Source: Diogma glabrata (lineage: Eukaryota; Arthropoda; Insecta; Diptera; Cylindrotomidae). From it: a stretch of DNA of 64,000 nt. Where the stretch lies: NCBI GenBank assembly GCA_963693315.1, contig CAVNZG010001063.1, positions 43,555 through 107,554 of the forward strand, read 5' to 3'. The translations under genes were made by a program, and so were the position numbers. This document shows, piece by piece, positions 46,195-63,133 of this stretch. The notes beneath the pieces are model-generated. The model saw only the letters and a list, made by a program, of their open reading frames with translations, was not told where the DNA came from and made no database searches. The number at the start of each line of letters is the position of its first letter. Positions within the stretch are counted from its first letter, which is position 1.

Positions 46195-46690
46195 TTGCGA
46201 CATTTTAATCGAAACACACTAATCGAAATATCTTTGGCAAACTCGGTCGTTGATCTGGCAACAATCAATAGTCATGTTTTGGTTGAGTTAAAATTGAACA
46301 TATTTCAGTCACCCCAATTGGAAACTTTCAGGCTATCATTTACATTTATGGCAGAGTCTCTCCGGGCGGGCTTTATTCGTTCATGCCTTTTCCCTTTTAA
46401 AGATAGGAAAACAAATGACTTGTACAGTGTACTATCATCTGAAAAATGGTGTTGCTGGTGATTTTAATTTAAAAGTAAAAAATTAAAAATAAAGTGATGA
46501 CAAAACTAAACCTTGTGGTACATCAGCGTTAGTTAATTTAGACGCAGAAGAAAAGCCATCAATGGATACCGAAATGTATTGGTCGGTGAGAAAGTTTTGA
46601 ATAAACTACGCAACTGCGGGGTTAAATCCGTACGCTACGCGCTTGCTGATCAGGTTTGCAGCCCGGATTTAATCAAATGCAAATTGACGA
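46195..46690 (-). pseudogene. fragment of the 17.6-kb LINE RT
   Basis: Matches 18200-18700 (RT motif C to thumb) on the minus strand with many substitutions and indels. It is much more diverged than the two main copies, so it is an old or related-subfamily insertion. It sits between the left TIR and the transposase remnant. Confidence 0.75.
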
Positions 46691-46874
46691 CCAAATTGTA
46701 ATTAAAGTGGAAAATATTATTCAACTTTGCCTTAAACAACAGAAAATTACTGATTATTTTTCAGTAAAAAAATTGTCCATCGCAGATTAATCTGAGTAGG
46801 CCAATATTCAGACATTCTCATCCGAAAATATTAACATACATTTGTCATATTAACATAATATTAACACATATTAA

Positions 46875-47486
46875 CATACATTTGTCATTTATTTTAAAAG
46901 TGCCACAAGTGAATATATACAGCACCGAAGTTTTATACTCATTTCGGATATAAACGATCACAACAGTACTACAGTCCATCTTTTCATTACAAAACTTATT
47001 GAATTCATCAAAACGCATATAAATTCTAATATTACAAAAATAATTTATAACACTGACGGTGCACCTTCTCAATACAAAAATAAACATAACCTAATTAACT
47101 TATGCCACCATAAAGAAGACTTTAAGGTTGATGCTGAATGGCATTTTCATGCTACCAGCCATGGAAAGGGACCTTGTGATGGAATTGGTGGTACACTGAA
47201 GCGTGCTGCACACCGTTATAGTATGGCGAGCGAAGATAATATTATTGATACACCAAAAAAACTTTTCGAATGGGCTTTAAAATGGGAATCTACCATGAAC
47301 TTTGGATACGCCGATAAAAATGAATATCAATTAACAAAAGAAAAATTACAAAATCGATATAAAAATGCGATTACTATAAGTGGAACTCAAAAATTTCATT
47401 CTTTTGTACCAGTAGATACTAAGACAATAAATGCAAAAATGTTTTCCAACTCAAAAGAAACTTTTGAATGTAAAATAAGTAAATAA
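46875..47486 (+). pseudogene. transposase C-terminal part, unclassified superfamily
   Basis: An uninterrupted frame of 203 codons that opens after TAA at 46872-46874 and lacks an ATG. Motifs in order: ISDINDHNSTTVHLFI, IYNTDGAPSQYKNKHNLINL (a TDGA motif, likely a catalytic Asp), CHHKEDF, AEWHFHATSHGKGPCDGIGG (a His/Cys cluster), then LKRAAHRYS. I recall the same order in uncharacterised proteins of arthropods and cnidarians, but know no named family. The stop is at 47484-47486. Its N-terminal half is absent here; a matching N-terminal half is in the neighbour element (50381-51061). Confidence 0.65.
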
Positions 47487-48457
47487 TTTTTAATAACTAT
47501 ATTTATTTTCACATATATAATTTGTATGATATTTTAAAAAGTTTATTCAATAATAAAATATTTGTAGTTTAATGTTGAAAAACAATCTTTTACTTTATGA
47601 TTCCATAATAACATAATACGAACATAATGCTTCTCCAGTCAAAAGTTACGGCTTTTTTGTTTGCAGTCAAGACTGTCAAATTATTTTTTATAGGAGTGAC
47701 AAGTGATTACTAAAAGTGATAAATAAACATTTCATTTTTTATGCCATCTAATACAAAGAAAATAATTGCAGAAGTGCTTTCCTATTCAAAAGAAACTTCT
47801 GTTTGTAAAATAAGTAAATCATTTTTAACAATTGTATTTATTTTATTTATTGTACAACATATATAATTTTTATAATATTTTAAAAAGTTCATCTAATAAT
47901 AAAATATTTGATATTTAACATAAAAAAAAAATCTCTTAGTTTATAACGCCATTTCTATAATTTTCCTTCAGAACAAAAAAAACTGATTCCCGACAGTCAT
48001 ATGCACAACGAATTTTATCTTTAAAACAAAAAATATCGCTAGTCCTAAACTTTCACAAGTTGTTAGATATAAAATAAGCATCAATTTTGTTTAAAAAAAA
48101 AAAAAAAGAGGCTATGCCATCTTTTTTTCAATTACACCGTTTTTTTCTTATGTTACACCGTTAAAAATTATTTCAAAAAATTAACAGTGTACATTTTTAA
48201 AAACTTGGTTTTAATACCTATTCAACGACACATCATTTATGAAAATCGAGTCAGTAGTTTTTCTACAATCGCTCGTCAAAATGCACTCACATCACAAAAT
48301 AACAAAAAATTGAGGGGCACCCTGTGAAGACCCCTGGTCGAAAAAAAAAATTCTAAGAGAACTTGTATTTTTTATTTATGAAAGACTATCTATAAACAAA
48401 AAATAATCAAAATTAAAAGGGGTCAAGTCAAAACGTTGTTGAATCTTCGTAAAATTG

Positions 48458-49635
<1,178 letters not shown>

Positions 49636-49644
49636 TATATATAT

Positions 49645-52007
49645 AGAGCAGTTCCATACGAAAACGATCACTTGTTGGACGACACTTTTTTTATTGCAAT
49701 TTCACCATGCTTATTCGTTAGAATATAAAAAAAAAATTAGGACGTATTTTTTTTTTTGCTCCTCTCTCTCTCAGTTCTCTCGTGGTTCTCTCTTGCAAAT
49801 TCAACGATTGTGGCTGCAGGGTCAACTTTAAGAGTTTGTTAAAAATCAACGGCTTAACGGATTTTAACGATTTATATCTCGTTTGAAAGACAATTTAATA
49901 TACTTTAATATAAAAATAATTTAAAAAAATATTTTAGGTTAAAGTATGGCCAGAATACTACAAGAAATTTTATTTTTTAAGTTTTTTATCAAAAGGGCCT
50001 CATCAAAATTTTTATTTTGTTTATTTTTTAAATCTTCAATTTATTCTCTTTTGAACTAAATATAAAAAAAAGTGACGTCAACGAACCGTTTGGCCAGGAA
50101 AAATCGTTAAAGTTAATTCGATTTTATTTTTCATTAAACTACGACCTATGTACTGGGTTTTTACACTATATTATCAAGCTTTCTTTTCGCTTTCTCATCT
50201 CTAAGACTATTGTTTGAGTAATTTAATTTAACCAACTAACTATTGGTTCAAATAGCGTTTTTCAGTTGGATTTACGCATAATATTTTTAGCAATAAATCT
50301 TTGTAGTTGTCAATGGATGAATCAAATATATGAAGTGTTGTCATGGGTTGGAAGATTATCTTTATGTTTTGATGATACATTCAAACACACACATAATGTG
50401 TACCATTTCTATCCAAAGCTAAAATACATTCTTTAGGGCGTAGTGTTGCAAATTTAGAAAAACCAACTTTAACTTCAGGATATTTTTCTTTAAACATTTG
50501 AAATCCTTCTTTTAAATTGAAAAGCAAAAGTCTGCGTTGCTTTGATATAGTTAAACTATCCTCAGTAGTTCTTACGTACTCCCGTTTACCAGGACAAGCC
50601 CAACTATTCTCATAGTCCAAATAAAAAGATTGTATTATTTTAACTGTTTATTCACTCAGTGTTATTGATCCTAATTTCTTTGAAGAAGTCACTAAAATAC
50701 CTATTTCTTTAATCAATAATTTACTTCTTCTCGCCATATAAAGTGATAAATTAAATTCTATTTTTGATGCTATTTTTTGGATAGACCATGACATCGGTAA
50801 AGCAGTAAGAATCAAATATTTTTCTGAATTGCTGGTTGTTGTTCGCATTTTATCTTTCAATTGCTGAATTATTTGTCCTCCATCATTCTCTTCACTGTAA
50901 TCACTTTCATTTGACTGTTGAAATATTTTTGAAGCAATGACCTGCGTTACGGTTTCCAATTTTCTCTTTTTATATGTTTTACTCCTTAACCGTCTGTTTG
51001 AAATAGGACTTTTTCCTAACGAAGTAATAGCTGCGTTTAAACTGCCTAAGGATTTATTCAAGTCAAATTCAAATTCATTTATACCTACACTTCGATTTGT
51101 TGACTCAGAGAATGTCGAATTTATTTCTTTTTCTTCACATTATGAAGTTGTTGGTGCTGGATCTAGTTGATTTTCTATTGCAGCTGTTCGAATTCTTGTT
51201 TTCTTAGTTAATAAAAGTTCACTATCACTATCTATATTAAGTTGTAAAAATTGGGCATGTTCCAATAATTTGGCCGAAACTTTAAACGTTTTTACTTTTT
51301 TAGCATGTTAATTTAATTTAAATGGATTGCGCAATAATTACGCATTTTAATATGTTACTTCTTTCTGAACTATTTATTGAGAACTAAATCAAAGAAAAGT
51401 AGATAAACTTTTCACAAAAATTGTTGGAGAGAATGAAATAGATATATGGATTTGGTAAAATCTCTTTCTTTCATATTGAAATTATTATAAGCCAGTACAT
51501 AGTGAAGTGAAAAATAAAATCGAATTAACTTTAATGATTTTTCCTGGCCAAACGGTTCGTTGACGTCACTTTTTTTTATATTTAGTTCAAAAGAGAATAA
51601 ATTGAAGATTTAAAAAATAAATAAAATAAAAATTTTGATGAGGCCCTTTTGATAAAAAACTTAAAAAATAAAATTACTTGTAGTATTCTGACCACACTTT
51701 GTCCTAAAATATTTTTCAAAATTATTTTTATATTAAAGTATATTAAATTATCTTTCAAACGAAATATAAATCGTTAAAATCCGTTAAGCCGTTGGTTTTT
51801 AACAAACTCTTAAAGTTGACCCTGCAGCCACAATCGTTGAATTTGCAAGAGAGAACCACGAGAGAACGGAGAGAGAGAGGAGCAAAAAAAAAATACGTCC
51901 TAATTTTTTTTTTATATTCTACCGAATAAGTATGGTGAAATTTAAATAAAAAATTATGAATCCAAAAAAACGCAAATAGTGATCGCTTTCGCGTGGATCT
52001 GTTCTCT
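49645..52007 (-). mobile_element. long-TIR DNA transposon 2 (about 500-bp TIRs)
   Basis: The left arm 49645-50175 pairs with the right arm about 51490-52007 (for example gtgacgtcaacgaaccgttt, ttggccaggaaaaatcgtta, cacgagagaac). The extreme ends are less alike: agagcagttccatacgaaaa against agagaacagatccacgcgaa. The interior carries the N-terminal part of a transposase on the minus strand (50381-51061). The ends share GAGCA with transposon 1. Confidence 0.8.
50381..51061 (-). pseudogene. transposase N-terminal part, unclassified superfamily
   Basis: One minus-strand frame from 51061, interrupted by a single in-frame TAA at 50650-50648. Order: a basic linker (RRLRSKTYKKRKLE), a helical region, an ALPMSWSIQKI segment, then FYLDYENSWACPGKREYV, KQRRLLLFNLKEGFQMF, KYPEVKVGFSKFATLRPKEC and a GTHYVCV end. 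From memory, this block (FYxDDxNS..CPGK, GFSKFAxLRPK.C, GTH.VCVC) directly precedes the ISD...TDGA block in full-length relatives. It therefore appears to be the complementary half of 46875-47486. Confidence 0.6.
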
Positions 52008-52215
<208 letters not shown>

Positions 52216-52539
52216 GAATACCTCGCATAGTACGGTTAATCGGTTCCACCATTTAGCCGTACTATTTGAAACCGGACTAATCGAGGAACTAACTACATAC
52301 AAAAAACGATAATTTGTTCCATACAATTTGTTTTTTCCTGTTTTTCAATAAAGAAAACGAGAGTAATATATTCAAATGTACATATATTTATTAAAAATAA
52401 CTAAACAAACAAAAACAAGTTAATTTAAAATGGTTAAAACAGCTAGATAAACAAAATTCACACAATTCACTTCAAATTCTAATGTTTTAATTAATTTTCT
52501 TTATCAAAAAATTGCAATAACGATGTCTGGATCATTTTC

Positions 52540-53030
52540 GGTGGTTTCTCCTCAACAATTCTTTGTAGCAATGAATTGTATTGTTTATTGTTCTCACTCT
52601 CTCTGGCGTATACATCCCATGGAGGGATTTTGCCGTCTGTGCAATAAGCTTCCAATCATCACGTTCCATGACCAGTTGACCCCAGTTTCGACATCCTATA
52701 TCACGAAGGTCTTGGATGATGTCATTACGTCAGCGTTGTCTAGGTCTTCCTCTTCGACGAACACCAGCTGGTTGTTGTTGGAACGCTTTTTTTATCATTC
52801 TATCCAATGGAGTCCTTTCTACATTATCAAACCATCTAATCCGGTTGGATTTAATGAATCCGATTACATCGCAGCCTCCAAGAAGCTGTCTGATTTCATG
52901 ATTCATTCAGATTCTAAACTGATTTTCAGCAACTTTGCATGAACCATAAATTGTTCGTATGACCTTCCTCTCGAATGTTGATAAAATTATACAATCGGAG
53001 GAAGTCAGTGGGTAGCTGAATTCTGAAATT
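52540..53030 (-). pseudogene. EN-RT retroelement, C-terminal end
   Basis: Minus-strand pieces read FERKVIRTIYG, then (other frame) GRPRQRWRNDI and GQLVMERDDWKLIAQ, the classic tail of 'endonuclease-reverse transcriptase' LINEs. Frameshifts are present. Confidence 0.7.
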
Positions 53031-53032
53031 GT

Positions 53033-53400
53033 ACGTACACGCCGTGCTACCTGGGTAACGCTAACAGAATTAGATTGGTGTAGTTGAAAGGGGCAGAGTA
53101 AATACTGCTTATACTCAATGATTCTGCACCATGGCGAGTCATTGGCGCCATAAAACCAGTGCAACTCAAACGTCTGTTCTTCATGTTATGGGCGGCTGGG
53201 AGCGGGCGTCTGTCTTGGATCAAGCGGCTCGCTGTATAAATGTGTAGCAAGTGTCTGTTCTCCCAGTTAGGGGCGGCTTGCAGCGGGCGCCTGTCTTAGA
53301 TCAAGCGGCTCGCTATATAAACGTTTAAAAAGGTTGTTTCTGGTGACCTTAAGATGCAGAACGAACCCATTCACGAAAATTTGGGTTGGGCGATGGGCTT
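53033..53400. repeat. left arm of an internal palindrome
   Basis: Pairs with 53886-54185 (cgccgtgctacctgggtaac; ttcgtgaatgggttcgttct). It contains a partial tandem of tggatcaagcggctcgct. Probably the 5' UTR of the retroelement whose EN follows. Confidence 0.7.
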
Positions 53401-53489
53401 ACACCCCATTTTCGTAAAAAATTATTGTCATGAATTCTGTACACAGGCCTCGGAATATCTCGGATTCATTATTGGAACGACATCGGAAA

Positions 53490-53900
53490 CTGTACCCACT
53501 ACGATTTAAAAACTGGAACCTGGTACGTGCTAAGCCTAAGAAGACCAGGAGATCTCCTAAAACTCACACAACAAGTCGTGAGCTACACACTGGATATAGT
53601 GGCATTACAAGAACTAAGATGGCCAGGCAGTGGAATCCATGAAACAGCGAAAGGGTACACATGTTATCGACTTCTGCCCAATTAATATGCGGTTATGCAC
53701 ACTGAGAATCCGTACGCAAAAATTCAATATAACGATCATCAATGTTCATGCACCTACTGAAGATAAAGCAGATGATATTAAAGACCTGTTCTTTCTAGAA
53801 CACGAAGAAGTCATCAATAACATCCCGCGGCACGATATAAAAATCGTTGTAGGTGATTTTAATGCTCAAATTGGTAGGATTGCAGAACTGAAAGTGTAAG
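53490..53900 (+). pseudogene. EN-RT retroelement, endonuclease N-terminal part
   Basis: Plus-strand pieces read DIVALQELRWPGSG, NITIINVHAPTEDKADD and IKIVVGDFNAQIGRI, the EN domain with catalytic Glu and the GDFNAQ motif. They are in two frames, so broken. It is probably the same element type as 52540-53030, but in the opposite orientation. Confidence 0.75.
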
Positions 53901-54185
53901 CCCTTCGCCCAACCCAAATTTTCGTGAATGGGTTCGTTCTGCGTCTTAAGGTCACCAGAAACAACCTTTTTACACGTTTATATAGCGAACCGCTTGATCC
54001 AAGACAGACTCCCGCTGCAAGCCGCCCCTAAAATGGAGAACAGACGTTTGAGTTGCATTGGTTTTATGGTGCCAATGACTCGCCATGGTGCAGAATCATT
54101 GAGTATAAGCAGTATTTGCTCTGCCCCTCTCAACTACACCAACCTACTTCTGTTAGCGTTACCCAGGTAGCACGGCGTGGACGTA
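53886..54185. repeat. right arm of the internal palindrome
   Basis: The inverted match to 53033-53400, with about 480 bp of EN sequence between the arms. Confidence 0.7.
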
Positions 54186-54537
54186 GAATTTCGGATTTTC
54201 GATACCCTTTATTGTTTATTGTTCGACGAATTGTAATGCTACGTTCGATATTAGGATCAACTTCCATAATATAACCTGAAACTTTTTCGACCATTCCAAT
54301 AATTTTTTAAAGCGGTTCAGCCGTTAAATCTCTGCAGAAATTTCAGCACAGTCATCGTTGTCTGGTTTTGCTTATAAAAATAATTTTATATATGTATTAT
54401 GTATGTACATATTAATTTTTTTAAGAATAATTTTTCCCTAGAATTTTTTCCTTTTCATTTATGTTTTTTTTTTGAAAATTTCAAAACCGTACTATAGTGA
54501 AACCGGACTAATCGAAGCCGTACTATGCGAGGTATTC

Positions 54538-56373
<1,836 letters not shown>

Positions 56374-56374
56374 T

Positions 56375-56389
56375 TGGTGACATCGGCGG
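56375..56389 (+). promoter_or_regulatory. primer-binding site, Gypsy B
   Basis: TGGTGACATCGGCGG follows the LTR by one base and starts with the TGG expected to pair with a tRNA CCA end. I could not name the tRNA. It differs from the tRNA-Leu type site of family A. Confidence 0.55.
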
Positions 56390-56407
56390 ATTAGTTAGCT
56401 GTTTATA

Positions 56408-57793
56408 ATGGTTTTATTAAGTGATTTAAAAGTTCCTGAGTTAAAGAAGGAACTAGAACAACGTGGATTGTCAACAAGCGGAAACAAAACTGAATTAATG
56501 CTACGGCTTCGACAAGGTATGGAAGCCAATGGAATGGACGTGGAAAGTTACCAGTTTGGGGTAGTTACAACAAATATTGCAACTGAAGAGGAGAAAAGTT
56601 TTGTTGTGCAAACAACAACTCAACTACCACCTGCAAACTTCGATTTCAATCAACTTATGGCAGCTATCAATCAAATCAATGCTAATATGGTTGCCAATAA
56701 ACAGGAAATGAATCAAAGTTTGGTTGCGAATAAAGAAGAGATTAGCTGCAACATCAATTAACAGCTGGAAATAGTCAACAATAACATGGCTACAACCAAG
56801 GAAGAAATCAGTTTGAACGTCAAGCAAATAATGTACGAGAAACTTCTCAAAATATCTACTACGTTACGGGAGGAAGTAGGCAGAGTTCATCAAGAGGTAA
56901 AAGAGCTAGAGCAGAAAGTACTTGATGAAAACAAAAAGGTACTTGCAAAAGTAGATGATTTCGAGAAACGGTTGCAAGATGTTGAAACGAATAAAGTCAC
57001 TTCACATGTGGTACAACAAATAGCAAATATTAAACTAAAGCCACCATCATACGACGGTACCACATCTTTCGGCATCTTTAAGTTCCAGTTCGAGACCGCA
57101 GCAGATCAAAATGTTTGGAACGCCGAAAATCGTCTTGCTGCATTGATAGTTGCACTTAAAGGGAAAGCAGCTGAAGCATTACAGGCAGTACCAGAAAACG
57201 ATCGCAAAAGTTATGCTGAAGTGATGAATGCGTTGGAACGAAAATATGGCAGCGACCACAAAAAGGAGCTATACCGGATCGAGTTAAAGGGTCGCTTGCA
57301 ACGGAATGGAGAAAGTCTTCAGGACTATTCTTAAGCAGTAGAACGGCTTGTACATTTGGCACACTCTAATACTCCACCGTATTTTATGGAGAAAATGAAG
57401 ATCGAGGCTTTTACTGATGGCATTCGTGATCCAGAAACACGAAAAGCAGTAATGTTGTCGCAAAAAGCAACATTCGCAGAAACTATTGCTTACGTCTTGA
57501 CAAATGAAACTGCACAAGCAATTATAAAACCATCAATCAAAATACGCCGGGTGGAGTTGGCTGATGACAACGGTTATAAACCAAGACTACGAGAGAGTGT
57601 CAGAAGTGATAGAATCCGATGCTGGTTATGTCGCAAGTTGGGTCATATTTCGAGGGAATGCAGAGAAGTGAGAAGGAAACGAGCAAGATCAGCATCGCCT
57701 ATGCAGCGACGTCAAGCAGAAGAACGGGTGCAGCAAGCTAGGGAAGACGATGGAGCACCACCGCATCAGTTAAACTACAACGAGTCAGCCTAA
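56408..57793 (+). pseudogene. Gypsy B gag with SAP-like motif
   Basis: Start MVLLSDLKVP. Residues about 5-40 look like a SAP motif (LKKELEQRGLSTSGNKTEL). A coiled coil, a capsid region (DGTTSFGIFKFQFETAADQN) and a zinc knuckle CWLCRKLGHISREC (about 57620-57661) follow, ending NYNESA-stop at 57791-57793. Two in-frame TAA codons, 56759-56761 and 57332-57334, both readable as CAA to TAA changes, break it. Otherwise one frame of 461 codons. It forms the virus-like particle core. Confidence 0.88.
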
Positions 57794-57811
57794 AGGGGCG
57801 TAAGCTGGCTC
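57769..57811 (+). promoter_or_regulatory. predicted -1 ribosomal frameshift signal
   Basis: The slippery heptamer GTTAAAC (57769-57775) sits in phase (gag codons TTA AAC). A 6-nt spacer follows, then an 8-bp stem GAGTCAGC (57782-57789) with GCTGGCTC (57804-57811), one G-T pair and a 14-nt loop containing the gag stop. The pol frame is -1 relative to gag and is open across this point. Confidence 0.7.
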
Positions 57812-60800
57812 CCACAACCGATTGCCCCATAACCTTCATCCATGTTTCGAGATTGACAAGCAGAGGTGACAGCCTTACTGTTAGAGCTAATATTGATGGA
57901 AAAAGTTGTGTCATCACGTTAGATACGGGAGCAACAAATACAATTGTCCGCACTGATGTTGTGAAAGGGAAACTAAAACCAGCAGGAAGATACCGAATGC
58001 AGACAGCTACTGGTGAAAGTGCAAGTATTAAAGGAAAGAAAGTGGTCAACTTTGAAATCGGGAATACTCACTTTCAACATGAAGTGGTTGTAGCTGATAT
58101 TGTGGATGATGTCATCCTGGGAATGGACTTCATGAGGCCAAATGGATTCGTTATTGATGCTGGCAAAGAGTACTCACGTACGGAAATGTTGAGTTGCCAC
58201 TCCAATTTAATGGTGAAGATTCAAATTGTGTCCGTCGAATAATATTGGATCACAGAGAAAAGTTGCCACCCCAATCAGAAACAAATCATTTGGGGGAAAT
58301 TGGAAGGAGGTTCTGGGTCACCCAGGTTGTGGGTTGTGGAAGTCAACAAAGAAGAACAACAAAATTGTAAAGAAGTCGTTATAGAAAAAACCTTAGTTAG
58401 ATCAGATGCTGACTACAAAATACCAGTAAGGGTATTAAATTTGTCAGATACACAGACAACAATTAAGAAAGGATCGATCATAGGACAATGCGAAGAGGTA
58501 GCTAAAATAATAAAATGCGAGCAGCCAAACATCAATAGCTTGGTCAACACAAAACAACAAAAGGCAGAAATGGAACAACTTGTGCAAAAATGGACAGATG
58601 GGCTTTCAGAAAAGCAGAAGAAAGCAGTACGTCAATTGCTAGAGCGGCACAAGTCTGTATTCTGCAGTACACCTGAAGGAAATGGCAGAACCAATATGGT
58701 GAAACATCGTATTGACACCGGAGCAGAAAAGCCCATTCGTCAAGCACCAAGGAGATTACCATTAGCTAAAAGAGAGGAAGCTGATAAAATGGTGAGAGAT
58801 ATGAAAGAAGCTGGTGTAATTGAGCCTTCAGACAGTCCCTGGAGCTCATCCGTGGTGTTAGTTGGCAAGAAAGATGGGAGCTTGAGATTTTGTGTTGACT
58901 ACAGGAAACTAAACATAGTTACGAAGAAGGATAGCTACCCATTGCCTAGGATTGATGATACACTGGATACATTATCGGGTTCAAAATTGTTTTCAACATT
59001 GGACCTGCAGAGTGGTTACTGGCAGGTTGAAGTTACGGATGAAGATCGGGAGAAAACAGCGTTCAGTGTAGGGAATGGACTATGGCAATTTAATGTCATG
59101 CCATTTGGGTTATGCAACGCTCCCGCAACTTTCAAGAGATTAATGGAACGGGTACTAAAAGGCTTGCACTGGAAAACATGCCTTGTATATTTGGATGACA
59201 TCATCGTCATGGGCAAAGACTTTGATGACCACTTGAGAAACTTGGCGGAGGTACTGGAAAGGTTGCTAGCAGCCGGTTTAAAGTTAAATCCCAAAAAGTG
59301 TTCACTTTTCAAGGAAGAAGTAAAATATTTGGGACACAAGGTTACGGCAATGGGAATTCATACAGATTCTGACAAGATTGCAGCAGTTATGAACTGGCCA
59401 AGACCAAAGAACCTACATGAACTACGAAGCTTCCTTGGATTGTGCACATATTACAGACGGTTTGTGCCAGGATTCGCCAACGTTGCCAAAAGTCTACATG
59501 AGTTAACCAGAAAAGATAAGGCATTTGAATGGAATGAACCTCAAGAACAAGCATTTGTGGAGCTCCGAAAGAGATTATGTACGGCTCCAATTCTGTCCTA
59601 CCCTATACCAAATGTTCAGTTTATTTTGGATACTGATGCCAGTAATGAAGGTATAGGAGGAGTATTGTCGCAGAAAATAGATGGTCAGGAAAAGGTGATA
59701 GCTTATTTCTCGAAAATGCTATCCAAGCCAGAGCGGAATTATTGTGTAACTCGAAAGGAATTATTGGCTATTGTGGAATCCGTCAAACATTTCCATAAAT
59801 ACTTGTATGGTCGGAAATTTCATCTCAGAACTGACCATGGTGCGTTAAGGTGGTTACTCCAGTTCAAAAATCCAGAGGGACAAGTAGCACGTTGGATCGA
59901 ACGGTTGCAGGCGTACGATTTGGACATTGAACATCGAAAGGGTACTGCACATGGGAACGCTGATGCATTATCGAGACGACCCTGTCAAGTTGAATGCAAA
60001 CATTGCAGTCGTCAAGAAAATAAGGAGAACATCATCGATGTACGATTACTACAAGTGCTACCTGACGATGAATGGACTGCTGAAGCCATAAGAAAAGATC
60101 AATTAGAAGATCCGGATTTTGCACCCATCATCGAGTTCAAGGAAAAAGGTTGCAAACCAGTATGGGGAGAAATTTCTGATAAAACTCCAACTTTGAAGGC
60201 GTACTGGGCGCAATGGGACAGTCTCCAGTTAGAGAATGGATGCTTACAGACAATATGGGAAAGCTCAGATGGCAAGATAAAGCAATCCCTTACAGTGGTA
60301 CCAAAAAGGAAAATACCAGCAGTACTGAAGGAGTATCACGAAGGAACGAGTGGAGGTCACCTTGGGATCAATAAGACTCTTGCAAAAATACGACAACAGT
60401 TTTGCTGGTCAGGGACTCGGCAATCAATTGTGGAGTGGTGTCAAAAATGCGATAAATGTGCGGCGGTGAAAGGACCCGCACGAAGAAGTCATGGGAAAAT
60501 GAAGCAATACAATGTAGGTGCTCCATTTGAAAGGATCGCAATGGATGTAGCGGGACCATTTCCAACAACGGATAATCAGAAGAAATATGTGCTTGTGATC
60601 ATGGACTACTTCAGTAAGTGGCCGGTAGTGTGTGCGATTCCCAACCAGGAAGCAACCACAATCGCTGAAGCTGTGATAAATAATTGGATTAGCCACTATG
60701 GAGTTCCTATGGAGATCCACACCGATCAGGGACGGAAACTCGAGTCAGCTGTATTCCAGGAAATTTGTCAAATGCTGGGGATTAACAAAACCAGGACGAT

Positions 60801-61396
60801 AGCTTCACACCCACAGTCAGATGGGATGGTTGAGAGATTTAATGCTACATTGGAGGAATTTCTAGCAAAATGTGGTCAGTAAGAACCAACGTAACTGGGA
60901 TCAACACATTCCTTTATTTTTGATGGCATACAGATCAGCAGTTCATGACACCACGACCATGACACCAGCTCAAACTATTTTTGGAAGTGATTTAAGACTT
61001 TCTGGTGACCTCAAATTTGGAGCGGTACCATCAACATCATTGTCTGCGCAAGAATACGTCAACCGAATCAGCGAGAACCTGGAGGATATTCACAATCTTG
61101 TTCGGCAGAAGATACAACTGACCAGTGATAGAATGAAAGCCCGATATGATATACGATCTAATAATAAAGGTTTCGAAGAAGGACAATTAGTATGGCTATA
61201 CAACCCACAACGAAAACGAGGGTTATCACCGAAATTGCAAGCTGCATGGGAAGGACCTTACAACATTATAACCAAGTTGAATGACGTGGTTTATAGAATT
61301 AGGAAAGGCCATCGAGGCAAAGCGAAAGTCGTACATTTGGAAAGATTGGCCTTATACAAAGGAGAGCTAGATCCTGTTCGGGACGAACAGGCTTAA
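57772..61396 (+). pseudogene. Gypsy B pol (protease, RT, RNase H, integrase)
   Basis: Protease: VITLDTGATNTIV (about 57915) and VILGMDFM. RT: LVGKKDGSLRFCVDYRKLN, LDLQSGYWQV, MPFGLCNAPATF and YLDDIIV (about 59190). RNase H: ILDTDASNEGIGGVLSQ, TDHGAL and NADALSRRPC. Integrase: HHCC (GGHLGINKTLAKIR, CQKCDKC), then the core at MDVAGPFP, HTDQG and SDGMVERFN, and the C-terminal tail (VWLYNPQRKRGLSPKL, VVHLERLALY). Breaks: a TAA at 58240-58242 within a shifted stretch, and a one-base shift near 60870 after LEEFLAK. The stop is at 61394-61396, 11 bp before the LTR. Confidence 0.9.
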
Positions 61397-61397
61397 G

Positions 61398-61407
61398 TGG
61401 AGGGTAA
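61398..61407 (+). promoter_or_regulatory. polypurine tract, Gypsy B
   Basis: gtggagggtaa directly before the 3' LTR is the purine run expected to prime plus-strand synthesis. The family A element has a similarly placed tggaggg-type word (28609-28598). Confidence 0.6.
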
Positions 61408-62480
<1,073 letters not shown>

Positions 62481-62567
62481 CTCTACTACAATGAATTAAT
62501 TAATTTGATTTAATCATAAATAACCAATACGTTCCGCCTAAATGTTTTCTACATTCTATGGCAAAGA

Positions 62568-63104
62568 TGAATTAAAAGTTAACTCCCTTTAACAAATACA
62601 TTTTGCATAAATTAAATTTGAGTTCGCTAATACAAATGCAAGTATGAATGAAAATAGGTGTGGCCTATTCAAGATGTACGGACTACGTAATATTGATTTC
62701 TAGTGGATTATAGAAGTTTCGATTTATTTATTTTTCGATATAAATAAGCGAACAAAATATCAGATAGTCAGTTTTAATTTTGCAATTAAAAGTGTTTTAC
62801 AAATATTCGAAAGTATAAGGAATAATCGGTGGTACTTGAGCCTGGGTACTAATAGTGAAAGAATTTGTACTTAGTGGAATAGTAAATACAGATTTTACGA
62901 TTCCGAATATTATTGATTCAAATTGTGGAAAAGCGGTGAAGTTTATCGTGCATAAATTGGAGACCCTGGAATTTATTGTAAGTAAAATCGGAAGTTGCTG
63001 TAACTGGTTGATAAATAAAGTTTGAGATTTTGTTAACTAAAGATCTGTCTTTTTACTGTCGTATTTGCTCAATAATCGAAAAGAACCAACGAAGAGTCGT
63101 TACA
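62568..63104 (+). repeat. Gypsy A family 5' LTR, 5'-truncated or diverged
   Basis: From about 62568 (gaattaaaagttaactcc) to ttaca at 63104, the sequence follows the family A LTR (compare the reverse complement of 31386-31990), including gttcgctaatacaaatgcaa and the aataaagtttgag poly(A) word. The first part of the LTR is missing or internally deleted. Confidence 0.8.
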
Positions 63105-63121
63105 GTGGTGTCAGAAGTGGG
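63105..63121 (+). promoter_or_regulatory. primer-binding site, tRNA-Leu type
   Basis: TGGTGTCAGAAGTGGG follows the LTR with one extra base, as in the 28-32 kb element. Confidence 0.75.
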
Positions 63122-63133
63122 ATTATTGAAACA

